NCBI GenBank assembly: GCA_964236465.1
Contig: CAXSBZ010000006.1
Location: 70,633 to 134,632 of the forward strand
Length of the DNA: 64,000 bases
Direction: 5' to 3'
Source: Mucilaginibacter_A sp964236465
GTDB taxonomy: Bacteria; Bacteroidota; Bacteroidia; Sphingobacteriales; Sphingobacteriaceae
In this document: positions 7,971-16,331 of the stretch, one piece after another
Layout of the letters: each line of letters begins with the position of its first letter
Position numbering within the stretch: the first letter of the stretch is position 1
Made by a program: the position numbers and the translations under genes
The notes under the pieces: generated by a model
Seen by the model: only the letters and a program-made list of their open reading frames with translations
What the model was told of the DNA's origin: nothing
Databases searched by the model: none

Positions 7971-9605
7971 GTGAAAAGTAATATTAATCGAAGAAATGAA
8001 ATCTTTAAAGATGTTATGCCAGAAAAAGGATCGAAAGAGTATTTTGATCACATAGAACACTTGAAAAAAAACGAAGAAAAGAATCCTCACATAAGGGAAA
8101 TTATTAAAAAATATAAGGAGAAAGTTACAAAGTCACTTGAAGCACAATCATTATCTCACTGCGACTTTTTAACAGAAACAACATTAAGACATTTTCTAAA
8201 TGAGTTTAATTCAAGAGCATGGCATTATGGATTAAGATCTATGGGAGTAATGTTTAATATTTTAGAAGTATTTTTTAATTACATAAAGCCAGAAATATAT
8301 TTTGAACTGTTAGAAGAAGAAAATTATCTAATATCATATTTTGATTTTATTGATTTCATAACTTCTAAAGAATTTACAGATAACAAAAAATTAATTGAAG
8401 ATAGTATAACTTCTGATCTTATCTACAACTTTAACGTAGGTAAAGATATAGAGAATATAAAATTCAAGAACAATGATAAGACCGATTTTATCATTTCTGG
8501 AGTTTCAATTATCCGTAGGGATAACGAAGCAACTATACTGGTTGTTGCCGGTAAAAACGACTTAACTAAAAAGAAGTTAGAGTTAACCGACTTACAATTT
8601 GAATTTAATAATCCAAATAAAGTTGAGTTGTTTAATGATTTTAAAGAAAGTATCAAAAATGCAGAATACGAATATGAATACATTGATGACAAAAAGCAAT
8701 ACGTCAAAGTTTTAATTGCCTGTAGAATTGATTTGGAAACAATGACTATAGATGCAAGGTACGTAGCTGAAGAAACAAGCTTAAGTTTTGAAATTGTTAC
8801 AGATGATATTGATGGCTTCATAAACGAAAAAGGTGAATTTGTGAATGAAGAACATGAAGAAATTTATAAAAATAATCTTCAAAAAATTGAAGGTTTTAAT
8901 TCAATTTTTGAAGCAGCAAAAATGTCTTTGTATCTACCATATTATTTCAATAAGAATGAAGATATTATTGTTGAGGAAAATCTTGATACAAAACTAAAAG
9001 CACAAGTAAACAACCCTATATCAAAAAGAAAATTTGCTGATGTATTCGGATATAATTGTTCTATAAAACCTGTATATTCTTTAGATAAAACTAATAGTCT
9101 ATCTCCAGATACTATAAAATCAAGAGATGACTTATTTAAAATTGAGACGAGTGGATATTGGAAAAAGATTGGATTAGATCAAATTGGATTAGATAAGAAA
9201 GGTGATACAATTCATGGAAGAACGTGGGTGAATCAAAATTTAAGCTGGTTTGAAGCAAATAATGATGATTTGATCATAGAAAAAGATTCAAATAAGTTTA
9301 CAGACATTAATTCCGGCTATGTCTACATTTTGAGAAATCCCACAATGGGGAAAAATATTTTTAAAATTGGTCTTACTAGAAACGAAGTTGATGAACGAGT
9401 AAATCAACTATCTAATACGAGTATTCCTGACAGACTTTATAAATCTCAAGAGTGGAATACTAAAGATTGTGTAAAAGCCGAAAGGGAGATTCATTCTCGA
9501 CTTCAGAATTATAGAGTTGATCCGAGAAGAGAATTTTTTCAAATTGATTATGAAAAAGCCATAGCAGTGATATCTCAAGTAGTTAAAGAAATAAATGATA
9601 AATAA
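7971..9605 (+). CDS. GIY-YIG (T5orf172/MUG113-like) nuclease-domain protein
   Basis: A 544-residue protein starting at GTG. The C-terminal region from about 449 reads GYVYILRNPTMGKNIFKIGL and continues with an R, a CVKAEREIH block (Glu near 507) and a REFFQI block. This is the T5orf172 version of the GIY-YIG nuclease fold, in which YIL, KIG and the Glu are the conserved positions. Residues 1-440 are helical, Lys/Glu-rich and not recognised. Base composition is clearly AT-richer than carA or DUF72 next to it. It sits between two copies of the carA 3' end, so it was probably acquired. A defence role is plausible but unproven. Confidence 0.75.
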   Translation: MKSNINRRNEIFKDVMPEKGSKEYFDHIEHLKKNEEKNPHIREIIKKYKEKVTKSLEAQSLSHCDFLTETTLRHFLNEFNSRAWHYGLRSMGVMFNILEVFFNYIKPEIYFELLEEENYLISYFDFIDFITSKEFTDNKKLIEDSITSDLIYNFNVGKDIENIKFKNNDKTDFIISGVSIIRRDNEATILVVAGKNDLTKKKLELTDLQFEFNNPNKVELFNDFKESIKNAEYEYEYIDDKKQYVKVLIACRIDLETMTIDARYVAEETSLSFEIVTDDIDGFINEKGEFVNEEHEEIYKNNLQKIEGFNSIFEAAKMSLYLPYYFNKNEDIIVEENLDTKLKAQVNNPISKRKFADVFGYNCSIKPVYSLDKTNSLSPDTIKSRDDLFKIETSGYWKKIGLDQIGLDKKGDTIHGRTWVNQNLSWFEANNDDLIIEKDSNKFTDINSGYVYILRNPTMGKNIFKIGLTRNEVDERVNQLSNTSIPDRLYKSQEWNTKDCVKAEREIHSRLQNYRVDPRREFFQIDYEKAIAVISQVVKEINDK

Positions 9606-9629
9606 ACTTTACGTTTATTATAGTCTGTA

Positions 9630-9792
9630 ACCCGGAAGCTTCTCCCAACCCGCATAATTCCCGCTATTTGTTTGATGATTTTGTAGAGATGCTGAGGAGA
9701 TCGGAAGAAGTTTAAAAACGTTTAGTTGATATATTGAAAGGCTGCTTGTGAAAAGGTGGCCTTTTTTGTTGATGCTGTTTTTATGGGGTGAA
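9630..9792 (+). pseudogene. Decayed copy of carA 3' end and terminator
   Basis: From CCGGAAGCTTCTCCC this segment follows the last 28 codons of carA base by base with scattered changes, reaches the same GGAAGAAGTTTAA stop region, and continues through the same hairpin (9737-9767) and TGATGCTGTTTTTAT. There is no start or upstream carA sequence. Together with the intact copy it flanks the GIY-YIG gene as direct repeats. Confidence 0.85.
9737..9767 (+). terminator. Terminator copy downstream of the GIY-YIG gene
   Basis: AAAGGCTGCTT pairs with AAGGTGGCCTTT (G-U wobbles) and is followed by a T run. It now serves as the only visible terminator for the inserted gene. Confidence 0.65.
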
Positions 9793-9818
9793 AGTTTGTA
9801 TTGGATTGCAAATCCTAA

Positions 9819-9880
9819 TGCTTCTTTTATCACCTAAAAATCATCATCTAAATCCTATACTTTTTAAATATTAAACCTGA
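9819..9880. repeat. Decayed copy of the 3' end of the 94-residue gene at 12657
   Basis: The block from the dispersed motif through CACCTAAAAATC to CTTTTTAAA matches 12642-12700, where it encodes the last dozen residues and stop of a minus-strand gene. Here, with one indel and several changes, it lies just downstream of the DUF72 stop and is not coding. Confidence 0.6.
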
Positions 9881-9888
9881 TTTCAATA

Positions 9889-10653
9889 TTATTCAAAACG
9901 AACAAAATCATTCAAACTCTTTAAATTTTTGATGGCATCACCCATCGTATTGTTAAAATAAACGTAAACAGATTTCCCTTCACTTTGCCAATCTTTGATA
10001 TATTGGGCGTATTCATACAGAAAACCATTATCATAACTTCCTTTGTAATTCCCTCCGGGACCATGAAAACGTAAATACACAAACGCGGTTATCGGCTCCA
10101 GCAAAGGTGAAGCTGCAGAAGATTTATCATGCAAAACTATCCCCATTTGATAGCTGTTTAAAAGGTTAAAAGTTTCTTCACAATACCAGGAACGATCCCG
10201 GAATTCAAATGCTATTTTCCAATTTTCTGTTGCATTAGCATTTTGCAGTGCAAGCATCAGTTTTTCCAATTGATGCACACTTGCAATTTTCAAACTTGGT
10301 GGAAACTGAACCAGCAAACATCCTTTTTTATTTTCAACTTGGGCAATTACTTGCATAAAATGGTTTACATCTTCCACCTTAAAATCAAGCCCTTTGTTGT
10401 GGGTGATGCCTTGCCAAAGTTTAAAAGTAAACCGGAAATTTTCGGGAACGCTTTCTGCCCATTTCTGGACAGTGGCGGCCATAGGAACTTTATAAAACGA
10501 ACTGTTGATTTCTACACTGTTAAACAGGGAAGCATAATAAACCAGCCTGCTTTTGTCCTGAAATTCCGGCGGAAACGACAGCTTGTTGGGCACGGGAAGC
10601 ACCACGCCGCTTGTACCGGAATAAAAATTACCTTTTGCTTGATCTGCCATCAA
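9889..10653 (-). CDS. DUF72 family protein (YecE-like)
   Basis: A 254-residue TIM-barrel-type DUF72 protein. It shows FNSVEINSSFYKVP near residue 50, NFRFTFKLWQGITH, CLLVQFPPSLK and a late FHGPGGNYKGSYDNGFL block, all typical of the family. Biochemical function is unknown; a nuclease-like activity has been proposed for some members. The second Met could also be the start. It is divergent from nothing and lies between a duplicated tail (9819-9880) and the J-domain gene on the same strand, 55 bp away, so co-transcription with 10709-11161 is possible. Confidence 0.88.
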   Translation of the reverse strand: MMADQAKGNFYSGTSGVVLPVPNKLSFPPEFQDKSRLVYYASLFNSVEINSSFYKVPMAATVQKWAESVPENFRFTFKLWQGITHNKGLDFKVEDVNHFMQVIAQVENKKGCLLVQFPPSLKIASVHQLEKLMLALQNANATENWKIAFEFRDRSWYCEETFNLLNSYQMGIVLHDKSSAASPLLEPITAFVYLRFHGPGGNYKGSYDNGFLYEYAQYIKDWQSEGKSVYVYFNNTMGDAIKNLKSLNDFVRFE

Positions 10654-10708
10654 TTACATAATTGCACATTCAAATGTAGCAGATAAGATGATGAATATGT
10701 TTCAGATT

Positions 10709-11161
10709 TTAACCTGTAGTAGCTACCAGTTTACTTGTGCTCCGGTAAACATAGTTGTTGAAAATATGCCTTCTGGCAAACCTTCCCGGCGAATCAGCAT
10801 TCACCAATTTGATGTAAACAGCTTTGGGCACATCAAAATATTCATAAATGCTGCCATCAAAAAAACTGACCGTCAGCACTTGCGATTTGTATTCAAAATC
10901 TGTCATTGCAGAAGTAGTTGTGGTCAGCGTGTATTCGTTTAAAGTTTGGTTGCGGGTTTCCGGTGCAATACTTACCAAAAAATGATAAGCTTCGATAATG
11001 GTTTTGCTTTTTTCTTCGGCGGCCAGCTTGTCTTCGTGGCTGTCCTGAAACTTGTCCGGATGCCAGGCTTTCATCAAACTTCTGTAAACCGTTTTCAGCT
11101 CCTGCAATTCGGCATCGTGGTTTACTGCTAACAGTTTTCTATAATCAACAATTTTTTTCAT
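10709..11161 (-). CDS. J-domain protein with C-terminal KTSC domain
   Basis: A 150-residue protein. Residues 1-70 are a J domain with the diagnostic HPD in KAWHPDKF, which in DnaJ proteins stimulates Hsp70 ATPase. Residues about 90-145 resemble the KTSC domain: a strand pair ending in GSIYEYFDVPKAVYIKLVNA, then GRFARRHIFNNYVY. KTSC is linked to nucleic-acid-associated proteins. The pairing suggests a specialised co-chaperone; partners are not visible. Its start lies 126 bp from the alpha/beta hydrolase stop, same strand. Confidence 0.85.
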   Translation of the reverse strand: MKKIVDYRKLLAVNHDAELQELKTVYRSLMKAWHPDKFQDSHEDKLAAEEKSKTIIEAYHFLVSIAPETRNQTLNEYTLTTTTSAMTDFEYKSQVLTVSFFDGSIYEYFDVPKAVYIKLVNADSPGRFARRHIFNNYVYRSTSKLVATTG

Positions 11162-11286
11162 AGCCTAAATTTGTAGTGTTTATTATCGTTGAAAATGAAA
11201 TTATGAAACGGATATTTTCAAGGGAATAATTTTGCAAAAGTACAGCTTCTGTTTTACAAAAAATCCTCGCAATAGTATTTTAGCTT

Positions 11287-12288
11287 TTACAAAGATTGCA
11301 TTTGCAAATCTTTAATAAAACCTTCAACACCTTTATTCAGTTTGCTATGCTTTTCAATCAAACTTTGATGGCCGGCCTCAACAACTATAAACTTGGATTG
11401 CAGGATTTGCTGGTGAATAAATAAGCTGCATTTTAACTGATGCAAACGATCATGCACGCTGCCAATTACCAAAGTCGGCACTTTAATAGTGTTTAATTGT
11501 GCGACTTGTGTATCTGATTTTAACAATTGCAACAAAGCTTCTGCTACTGCTTTTGTATTGCTGTTTGGAGCCATGCGTGCTACATAGTTTAGTTGGGCAG
11601 GCGTTTGTTGCCCCGTAAAATAAAGAAAACGGGCCAAAAAACTTGTCATACCGCTCGAAAAATTCAGCCAGGTAATTACATCAAAAATAGGTGCTGCAAT
11701 TTTAACTAATTTCACCAACGGCACAATAACCGGCTTTTGCAAGGCTTTCATTACCGGTGAAAATTGTACAGCATTTAACGGATTGTTATAAGCACCACCA
11801 TGCAAAACAACGCCTTTGGCATTCAGATCAGCAGGAAATTGCAGGCAATATTGGATCAAAATTGAACTTCCCCAACTGTGTCCGTAAATTATGGGCGATT
11901 GAACTTGCAAATGCTCAAGTACCGTTTTTAAATCTGCGGCCAATGTTTGCAGGGATAAGTCTTTTGCTGTCTTTGATTTTCCATGTCCGGGAAGGTCAAT
12001 AAAAAACAGCCGGTAAGCCGAATTAAAATGTTCGCGCTGGTAATACCACTGTTTGCGGTTTGCATCCAAACCATGAATCAACACCAATGGCTGGGCATTG
12101 ATTGGGCCTTCCATCTCCACATAAAACTCGTTTCCGCTTGGGCATTTTATCCGGCAATGTTCGTCCGGCGTTTCCCAGCGCAGTTTTCGGCCAGCTTTTT
12201 TAGAACACAGCCAGGCAATGGGAAACCGGCCAAAGGCGGCAAACAGTAAAAATGCGGAGTATTTAATTGAAGTTTTTAACTTAATCAT
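11287..12288 (-). CDS. Alpha/beta hydrolase, membrane-anchored
   Basis: About 333 residues from the Met at 12288; the frame is open 12 codons further upstream but that part is not conserved-looking. An N-terminal hydrophobic segment (SAFLLFAAFGRFPIAWL) suggests an anchor or signal. The hydrolase core shows the oxyanion region LIHGLDANRKQWYYQ, the nucleophile elbow GHSWGS (Ser), an Asp in GSVHDRL and a His in EAGHQSL, giving a complete catalytic triad. Substrate unknown. Confidence 0.88.
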   Translation of the reverse strand: MIKLKTSIKYSAFLLFAAFGRFPIAWLCSKKAGRKLRWETPDEHCRIKCPSGNEFYVEMEGPINAQPLVLIHGLDANRKQWYYQREHFNSAYRLFFIDLPGHGKSKTAKDLSLQTLAADLKTVLEHLQVQSPIIYGHSWGSSILIQYCLQFPADLNAKGVVLHGGAYNNPLNAVQFSPVMKALQKPVIVPLVKLVKIAAPIFDVITWLNFSSGMTSFLARFLYFTGQQTPAQLNYVARMAPNSNTKAVAEALLQLLKSDTQVAQLNTIKVPTLVIGSVHDRLHQLKCSLFIHQQILQSKFIVVEAGHQSLIEKHSKLNKGVEGFIKDLQMQSL

Positions 12289-12403
12289 TTTGATAGTGGT
12301 TATGGTTTGGATTGAGTATAACAAAATTTAAAAAATTAAAGTTTTTGATCTGTCAGGCTTAATATACACAGCTGTTGCCACTAAGCAAAACCCAGAAATT
12401 AAG

Positions 12404-12520
12404 TTTAAACGGGTTGAAACCCATTTCTACAAAATTGGCCGAGCCTACAGCTCTTTGAAAACTGCAATTGCAGAGGCGTAGCCTCGGTACATTTTGTAGC
12501 AACGGGTTTAAACCCGTTGA
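12404..12520. repeat. Intergenic inverted repeat (AAACGGGTT... / ...AACCCGTT)
   Basis: Complementary ends: AAACGGGTTGAAACCC then TTTCTACAAAAT on the left, ATTTTGTAG then CAACGGGTTTAAACCCGTT on the right. Inner part has GAGCCTACAGCTC and GCAATTGC palindromes. No coding capacity. Confidence 0.8.
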
Positions 12521-12612
12521 TTTTAGTAAGGTAAAAGAAGCATTCAGTCCTCTCAATAATAAGTTTAAACAACTTTGTTGTTAAGCTAAAGGTTTTCCCA
12601 AAAAAACAGCTG

Positions 12613-12652
12613 TAAAAGAAGCATAGTTATGCTATTGGGTTTGCTTCTTTTA
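12613..12652. terminator. Inverted pair of the dispersed motif (hairpin)
   Basis: TAAAAGAAGCA at 12613 and TGCTTCTTTTA at 12642 form perfect 11-nt arms, with AGCATAGTTATGCT as an inner palindrome. It lies just downstream of the minus-strand 94-residue gene and can act as its terminator. Confidence 0.6.
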
Positions 12653-12656
12653 TCAC

Positions 12657-12941
12657 CTAAAAATCCTCCTCCTCAGTCCTGTACTTTTTAAAATACCAGG
12701 CAATTGCTGATCGGTACAACTGCTTATTCCAGCCGTAACCTTGAGCAAAAAGTTCTGGTTGTAAAACATGGAAAAGCAAAGGTTCGCCATGATCGTCAGA
12801 ATAAAACTTGATGGCATCAGGCGGTAAGTTTACGTTTTCTTCTGCCTGCGGATAAATGCGCATTCGGAGCTCTTTTTCCCGGCAAATCAGCAGATCGCGG
12901 GCAGGGTTTTCAGGATCAGAAATTACTTCAAATTGTAACAT
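12657..12941 (-). CDS. Hypothetical protein, 94 residues
   Basis: A small acidic protein, MLQFEVISDPENPARDLL..., with no membrane segment or motif I recognise. It contains a conserved-looking run PELFAQGYGWNKQLYRSAIAWYFKKY and ends in EEEDF. Codon use looks like that of the neighbouring genes. A decayed copy of its last codons and downstream motif is found at 9819-9880. Function unknown. Confidence 0.6.
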   Translation of the reverse strand: MLQFEVISDPENPARDLLICREKELRMRIYPQAEENVNLPPDAIKFYSDDHGEPLLFHVLQPELFAQGYGWNKQLYRSAIAWYFKKYRTEEEDF

Positions 12942-13175
12942 GGTTATTCAATTTTAATCAAGATCATCAGATAAAATTTATTAAACGATCATCTTAAAAT
13001 GTGAAGTTTGAAAAGCAATCTTATAAACAAGCAAAACCCTTTATTTATTTTTGTTGTTGATAAAAAATGAGTTATAAAAAAGCATGGATAAAAGAAGCAT
13101 TCAAGCTAAACATATCAACTCTTTGTATACAAAATTTCAATCATCTAATTTTTAAACTTATCTTAACCTAAACTT

Positions 13176-13532
13176 ATGGAAAAGCCAATATCCAGAAAAA
13201 TGCACGGTGCTGCCGATTATGCTTACGCCGCCCTGACAGCTGTTTTGCCCGAATTAGCCGGTTTTGAAGAAGAAGAAAAAGCAAAACTGTTGTGCCGCAT
13301 CATCAGTGGCGGCACGTTAGCTTATACACTTTTTACCCGTGCCGAATGGGGATTATTCAAACTGATCCCATTTAAAGCACATTTGATGACGGATTTTACC
13401 GCAGGGATTTTTACGCTTGCTGCACCCTGGCTTTTTAAGTTTTCTGCTAATAAAAATGCCCGAAATGCTTTTTTGGCAATCGGGCTTACCAGTGTTGTGG
13501 CAAGCTTACTAACGGAGCCGGAGGAAATGTAG
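13176..13532 (+). CDS. Small membrane protein, 118 residues, unknown function
   Basis: Starts MEKPISRKMHGAADYAY and has three to four hydrophobic stretches (residues about 15-30, 42-60, 78-92, 98-112) separated by short charged loops, so an inner-membrane protein is likely. The HGAADY block resembles the start of small SPW/DUF-type membrane proteins, but I cannot name the family with confidence. Downstream lies a copy of the carA-type terminator. Confidence 0.65.
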   Translation: MEKPISRKMHGAADYAYAALTAVLPELAGFEEEEKAKLLCRIISGGTLAYTLFTRAEWGLFKLIPFKAHLMTDFTAGIFTLAAPWLFKFSANKNARNAFLAIGLTSVVASLLTEPEEM

Positions 13533-13540
13533 CTTGATAA

Positions 13541-13640
13541 ATTTTGATTGATTGATAGAAAGGCTGCCTGTAAAAAGGTGGCTTTTTTGTTGATGCTGTT
13601 TTTATGGGATAAAAGTTTATCTTGATTAGAAATCTCATAA
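13541..13640 (+). repeat. Third copy of the carA post-stop segment with terminator
   Basis: TTGATTGATAGAAAGGCTGC, the hairpin (13559-13588), TGATGCTGTTTTTAT and GGATAAAAGTTTAT follow the sequence after the carA stop (7861-7950). It replaces or supplies the terminator of the 118-residue membrane protein gene. The carA coding part is not copied here. Confidence 0.8.
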
Positions 13641-13732
13641 TTTATTACAAACACCAAATTAAGTTTATAATTTCCCTTACAACAATTATCTATACCTTTC
13701 AATGAATAATCACTTGTAAAAAGCTGTCAAAA

Positions 13733-14302
13733 ATGGTTAGTACGTTCGCCCGAATACTTATTGCATTAGGTACTTTAGGATTACTCACACTCGAAGTAGT
13801 TTTGCTCCAGCCAAAACCACAAAAGGGTTTTATCATCACCACAAAAGGCGATACTGTTTTTTGCATGTTAAAAAACATCGGAAGCAGCGAGGTGAAATTT
13901 AAGAAAGTGGCTGATTCTACTTATCACCTTTTATTGGTAACGGATGCAAAGGAGTACAATATCCCGAAAAAACATTTGGTTTACCGGGCGATAATTATCC
14001 CGAAAGGCATAACACCAACTTTTATGCCGAGGCTTGATTCGGGTAAAATCAACCTGTATGCACTTTACGAAAGTGTTGGAAAAGCCACTTATACACATCT
14101 TTATGCGGTAAAAGAAGCACAAGAAATAAAGAAAATTTATGGTTATACCTCGGATACAGATAACAAACAACAGCTTTTGCTGCTGATTGGTGATAACGAG
14201 CAGTCGGTAGCTTACTTAAATGCAGATCGTTCGTACTCAGAAAAAACAGTTATCAATTCGGTGAAAATTTATAACGGAGAAGATGTGAAGATCAAAAAAT
14301 AA
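13733..14302 (+). CDS. Hypothetical exported or anchored protein, 189 residues
   Basis: An N-terminal hydrophobic helix (residues 4-25) followed by a soluble domain beginning KGFIITTKGDTVFCMLKNIG, a pattern met in Bacteroidota proteins of unknown function that start with a beta-rich 'G-x-I-x-T..GDT' unit. No catalytic motif is visible. Likely faces the periplasm. The internal motif copy at 14109 encodes VKEA. Confidence 0.6.
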   Translation: MVSTFARILIALGTLGLLTLEVVLLQPKPQKGFIITTKGDTVFCMLKNIGSSEVKFKKVADSTYHLLLVTDAKEYNIPKKHLVYRAIIIPKGITPTFMPRLDSGKINLYALYESVGKATYTHLYAVKEAQEIKKIYGYTSDTDNKQQLLLLIGDNEQSVAYLNADRSYSEKTVINSVKIYNGEDVKIKK

Positions 14303-14528
14303 ACTTGAGTAGCCGTTAACATGTTCTACTGATCGTAGTTTTACGGATTGGTTTCCAGATAGAACTCCAATTTTGCCCCTTTTCCTTCATGCTGTTTTTA
14401 CCAAGTAAAAGTTGGGATCAATATTTAATATCTATTATTTAATTCTTAACTCATTGAATATCTTTTGTTTCTACTGATGAATTTGTACATTGCCGCATAT
14501 TTAAGCATTTACAAATCCAATAATTGAT

Positions 14529-16001
14529 ATGAAGAAACACTTACTTTTTTTCCTTTTTATATTCATCGCCAGCAATAGTTACAGCCAATTGTTGGATTCG
14601 TTGCAGATCAATGCAGGATCAATTGGCACCATTGCCAAAGAGGGTTATCAGCCTTTGTGGTTAGTTTCCAACCGCTGGGGAGCAATTACAGATCAGCAGT
14701 ATGACGCTTCCACTTATGCCGGTTTTACCAATGCGTATTATTTTGGTAAAACATATATCAGTAAATCCAACCCGACGGGCATCGAACAACCGATGTTTTA
14801 TGTGAAATACGGTGCAAACCTAATCAACAACAATCATTTTAAAACGATTACTTTTCAGGAAGCTTATGTAAAAGCTGGCTATAAACATTTGGAAATCCGA
14901 GCCGGCCGCTTTAAATATATCCCGGGAGAAGTGGATCAGGATTTGTCCAGCGGATCGTTGGGCGTAAGCGGCAATGCGCTGCCCATTCCGCAAATCACGA
15001 TCGGGCTTACGGATTACGTTAATGTGCCCTTCACCAATGGCTGGCTACAAATTAAAGCGCAGTTGAGCCACGGCTGGCTGGGTGCTAACCGGTATTTGAA
15101 CTCTTATTATCACGAAAAAAACCTATACCTGCGTGCGGGCAAAAAACGATTTAAATTTTTTGCGGGCCTGCAGCATTATGTAGAATGGGGCGGCAAAAGA
15201 GGCGATATCCAATTGGACCGCTCTTTCAAAGGGTTTTTAAACGTGTTCCTTTCCACCAATAATGCCGATGATGGTTCTGGGATTGATCCCACGCAGTTGC
15301 AAACCGGATCTTATCGTGCCGGAGATCAGCGGGGCGTATTTGAACTGGGTTTTGATTTGGAAACCAACAACTTCTTGCTGCACGCTTACCACCAAACGCC
15401 ATTTGATGGCACCTGGGGCGTAGACATTAGAAATATCGATAACCTGTCGGGTATCAGCATCATTCCAAAAAAGGGAAAAGCAGTGATAAAAAAAGTATTG
15501 CTGGAGTTTATTTATACCAAACAGGCAGAAAACTACGCCCCGCCCGAAAACCACCAGGCTTACTACAACAACGGTTATTACAAAACCGGCTGGGAATATG
15601 ATAACCAAATAGTGGGTACGCCGCTGTTTATCAACCGTACCAGGGCACAGGATTATGCTTATTTTCAGGAACGAGGCATCAAACCTTTTGATTGGAGCAA
15701 TCCTAATACTCCGGGCAATGCAAACATCATTTACAACCAAATTGTGGGTGGCAATATTGGTTTGCTGCTTCAGTTTAGTGATCGGTTTTCCGGTAAAACA
15801 AAGCTTACTTACACGGCTGGCCAATATGGAGGCAGCGGCCCTAATTTGGGCCAGTTTTACTCTTTGCAGGAATTGTATTATAGTGTTTCTCAAGGTTTTA
15901 AGGTTTCGGCCGGATTTGCATTGGATGCCGGAGATTTTAGCCACAATGCAGGAGGGTTACTGGGTTTGCATTGGCAATTTAAACCGAATCAGATAAAATA
16001 A
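14529..16001 (+). CDS. Wzi-family capsule assembly outer-membrane protein
   Basis: 490 residues with a signal peptide (MKKHLLFFLFIFIASNSYSQ) and a following beta-barrel with alternating aromatic strands. The opening AGSIGTIAKEGYQPLWLVSNRWG and the block HYVEWGG fit the Bacteroidota capsule assembly Wzi family (PF14052), which anchors surface polysaccharide in E. coli. No capsule genes are adjacent, so its substrate is open. Monocistronic, 226 bp from the upstream gene. Confidence 0.75.
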   Translation: MKKHLLFFLFIFIASNSYSQLLDSLQINAGSIGTIAKEGYQPLWLVSNRWGAITDQQYDASTYAGFTNAYYFGKTYISKSNPTGIEQPMFYVKYGANLINNNHFKTITFQEAYVKAGYKHLEIRAGRFKYIPGEVDQDLSSGSLGVSGNALPIPQITIGLTDYVNVPFTNGWLQIKAQLSHGWLGANRYLNSYYHEKNLYLRAGKKRFKFFAGLQHYVEWGGKRGDIQLDRSFKGFLNVFLSTNNADDGSGIDPTQLQTGSYRAGDQRGVFELGFDLETNNFLLHAYHQTPFDGTWGVDIRNIDNLSGISIIPKKGKAVIKKVLLEFIYTKQAENYAPPENHQAYYNNGYYKTGWEYDNQIVGTPLFINRTRAQDYAYFQERGIKPFDWSNPNTPGNANIIYNQIVGGNIGLLLQFSDRFSGKTKLTYTAGQYGGSGPNLGQFYSLQELYYSVSQGFKVSAGFALDAGDFSHNAGGLLGLHWQFKPNQIK

Positions 16002-16331
16002 ATTAGCATAAGGAAAATACTGTTAATCATGATTTGTACTGTTTTGGAGCTTGTTTAAATTTTATCCAATCTCGTTTAGATGCTTCTTTTATCACCTAAA
16101 AAATGGGAAGGATGCTGCGCTTTTGTATCGCTATAAAAACAAAAAAATACAGGCATAAAAGAAGCATTGTAATTTTCTGAGTATAGATTTAAACATGAAC
16201 TTAAAATACTCCTATTCTTTAATTACAACTGTTGGTTTTGATTTCCGAAAGATTTGTAAACCTTTTTTCAAAACAACAATATTACAAACCCCAACTTCTC
16301 TCCTGCTGTTATCTTCTGAAAACACAAAACC
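16002..16331. other. Intergenic stretch with an outward-facing pair of the dispersed motif
   Basis: No gene seen. It contains TGCTTCTTTTATCACCTAAA at 16081 and CATAAAAGAAGCATTG at 16154, complementary to each other across about 64 bp, and AT-rich leader sequence before the amidohydrolase gene. Confidence 0.65.

Larger units (their letters stand above)
12289..12656. other. Non-coding stretch with repeats only
   Basis: No gene is supported here. The region holds a long inverted repeat (12404-12520), three copies of the dispersed motif (12532, 12613, 12642) and a motif hairpin. The minus-strand open frame across 12359-12556 is a read-through of the repeat. Confidence 0.7.

Noticed and set aside
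7771..9792. Insertion-sequence explanation for the carA duplicate
   Set aside because: No transposase or terminal inverted repeats; the 160-bp repeat is far longer than a target-site duplication.
12359..12556. Minus-strand open frame of 65 codons
   Set aside because: It reads through the inverted repeat 12404-12520 and a motif copy; composition reflects the repeat, not a protein.
15237..15944. Minus-strand open frame of 235 codons
   Set aside because: Antisense to the Wzi-like gene; biased hydrophobic composition from strand complement of a beta-barrel gene.
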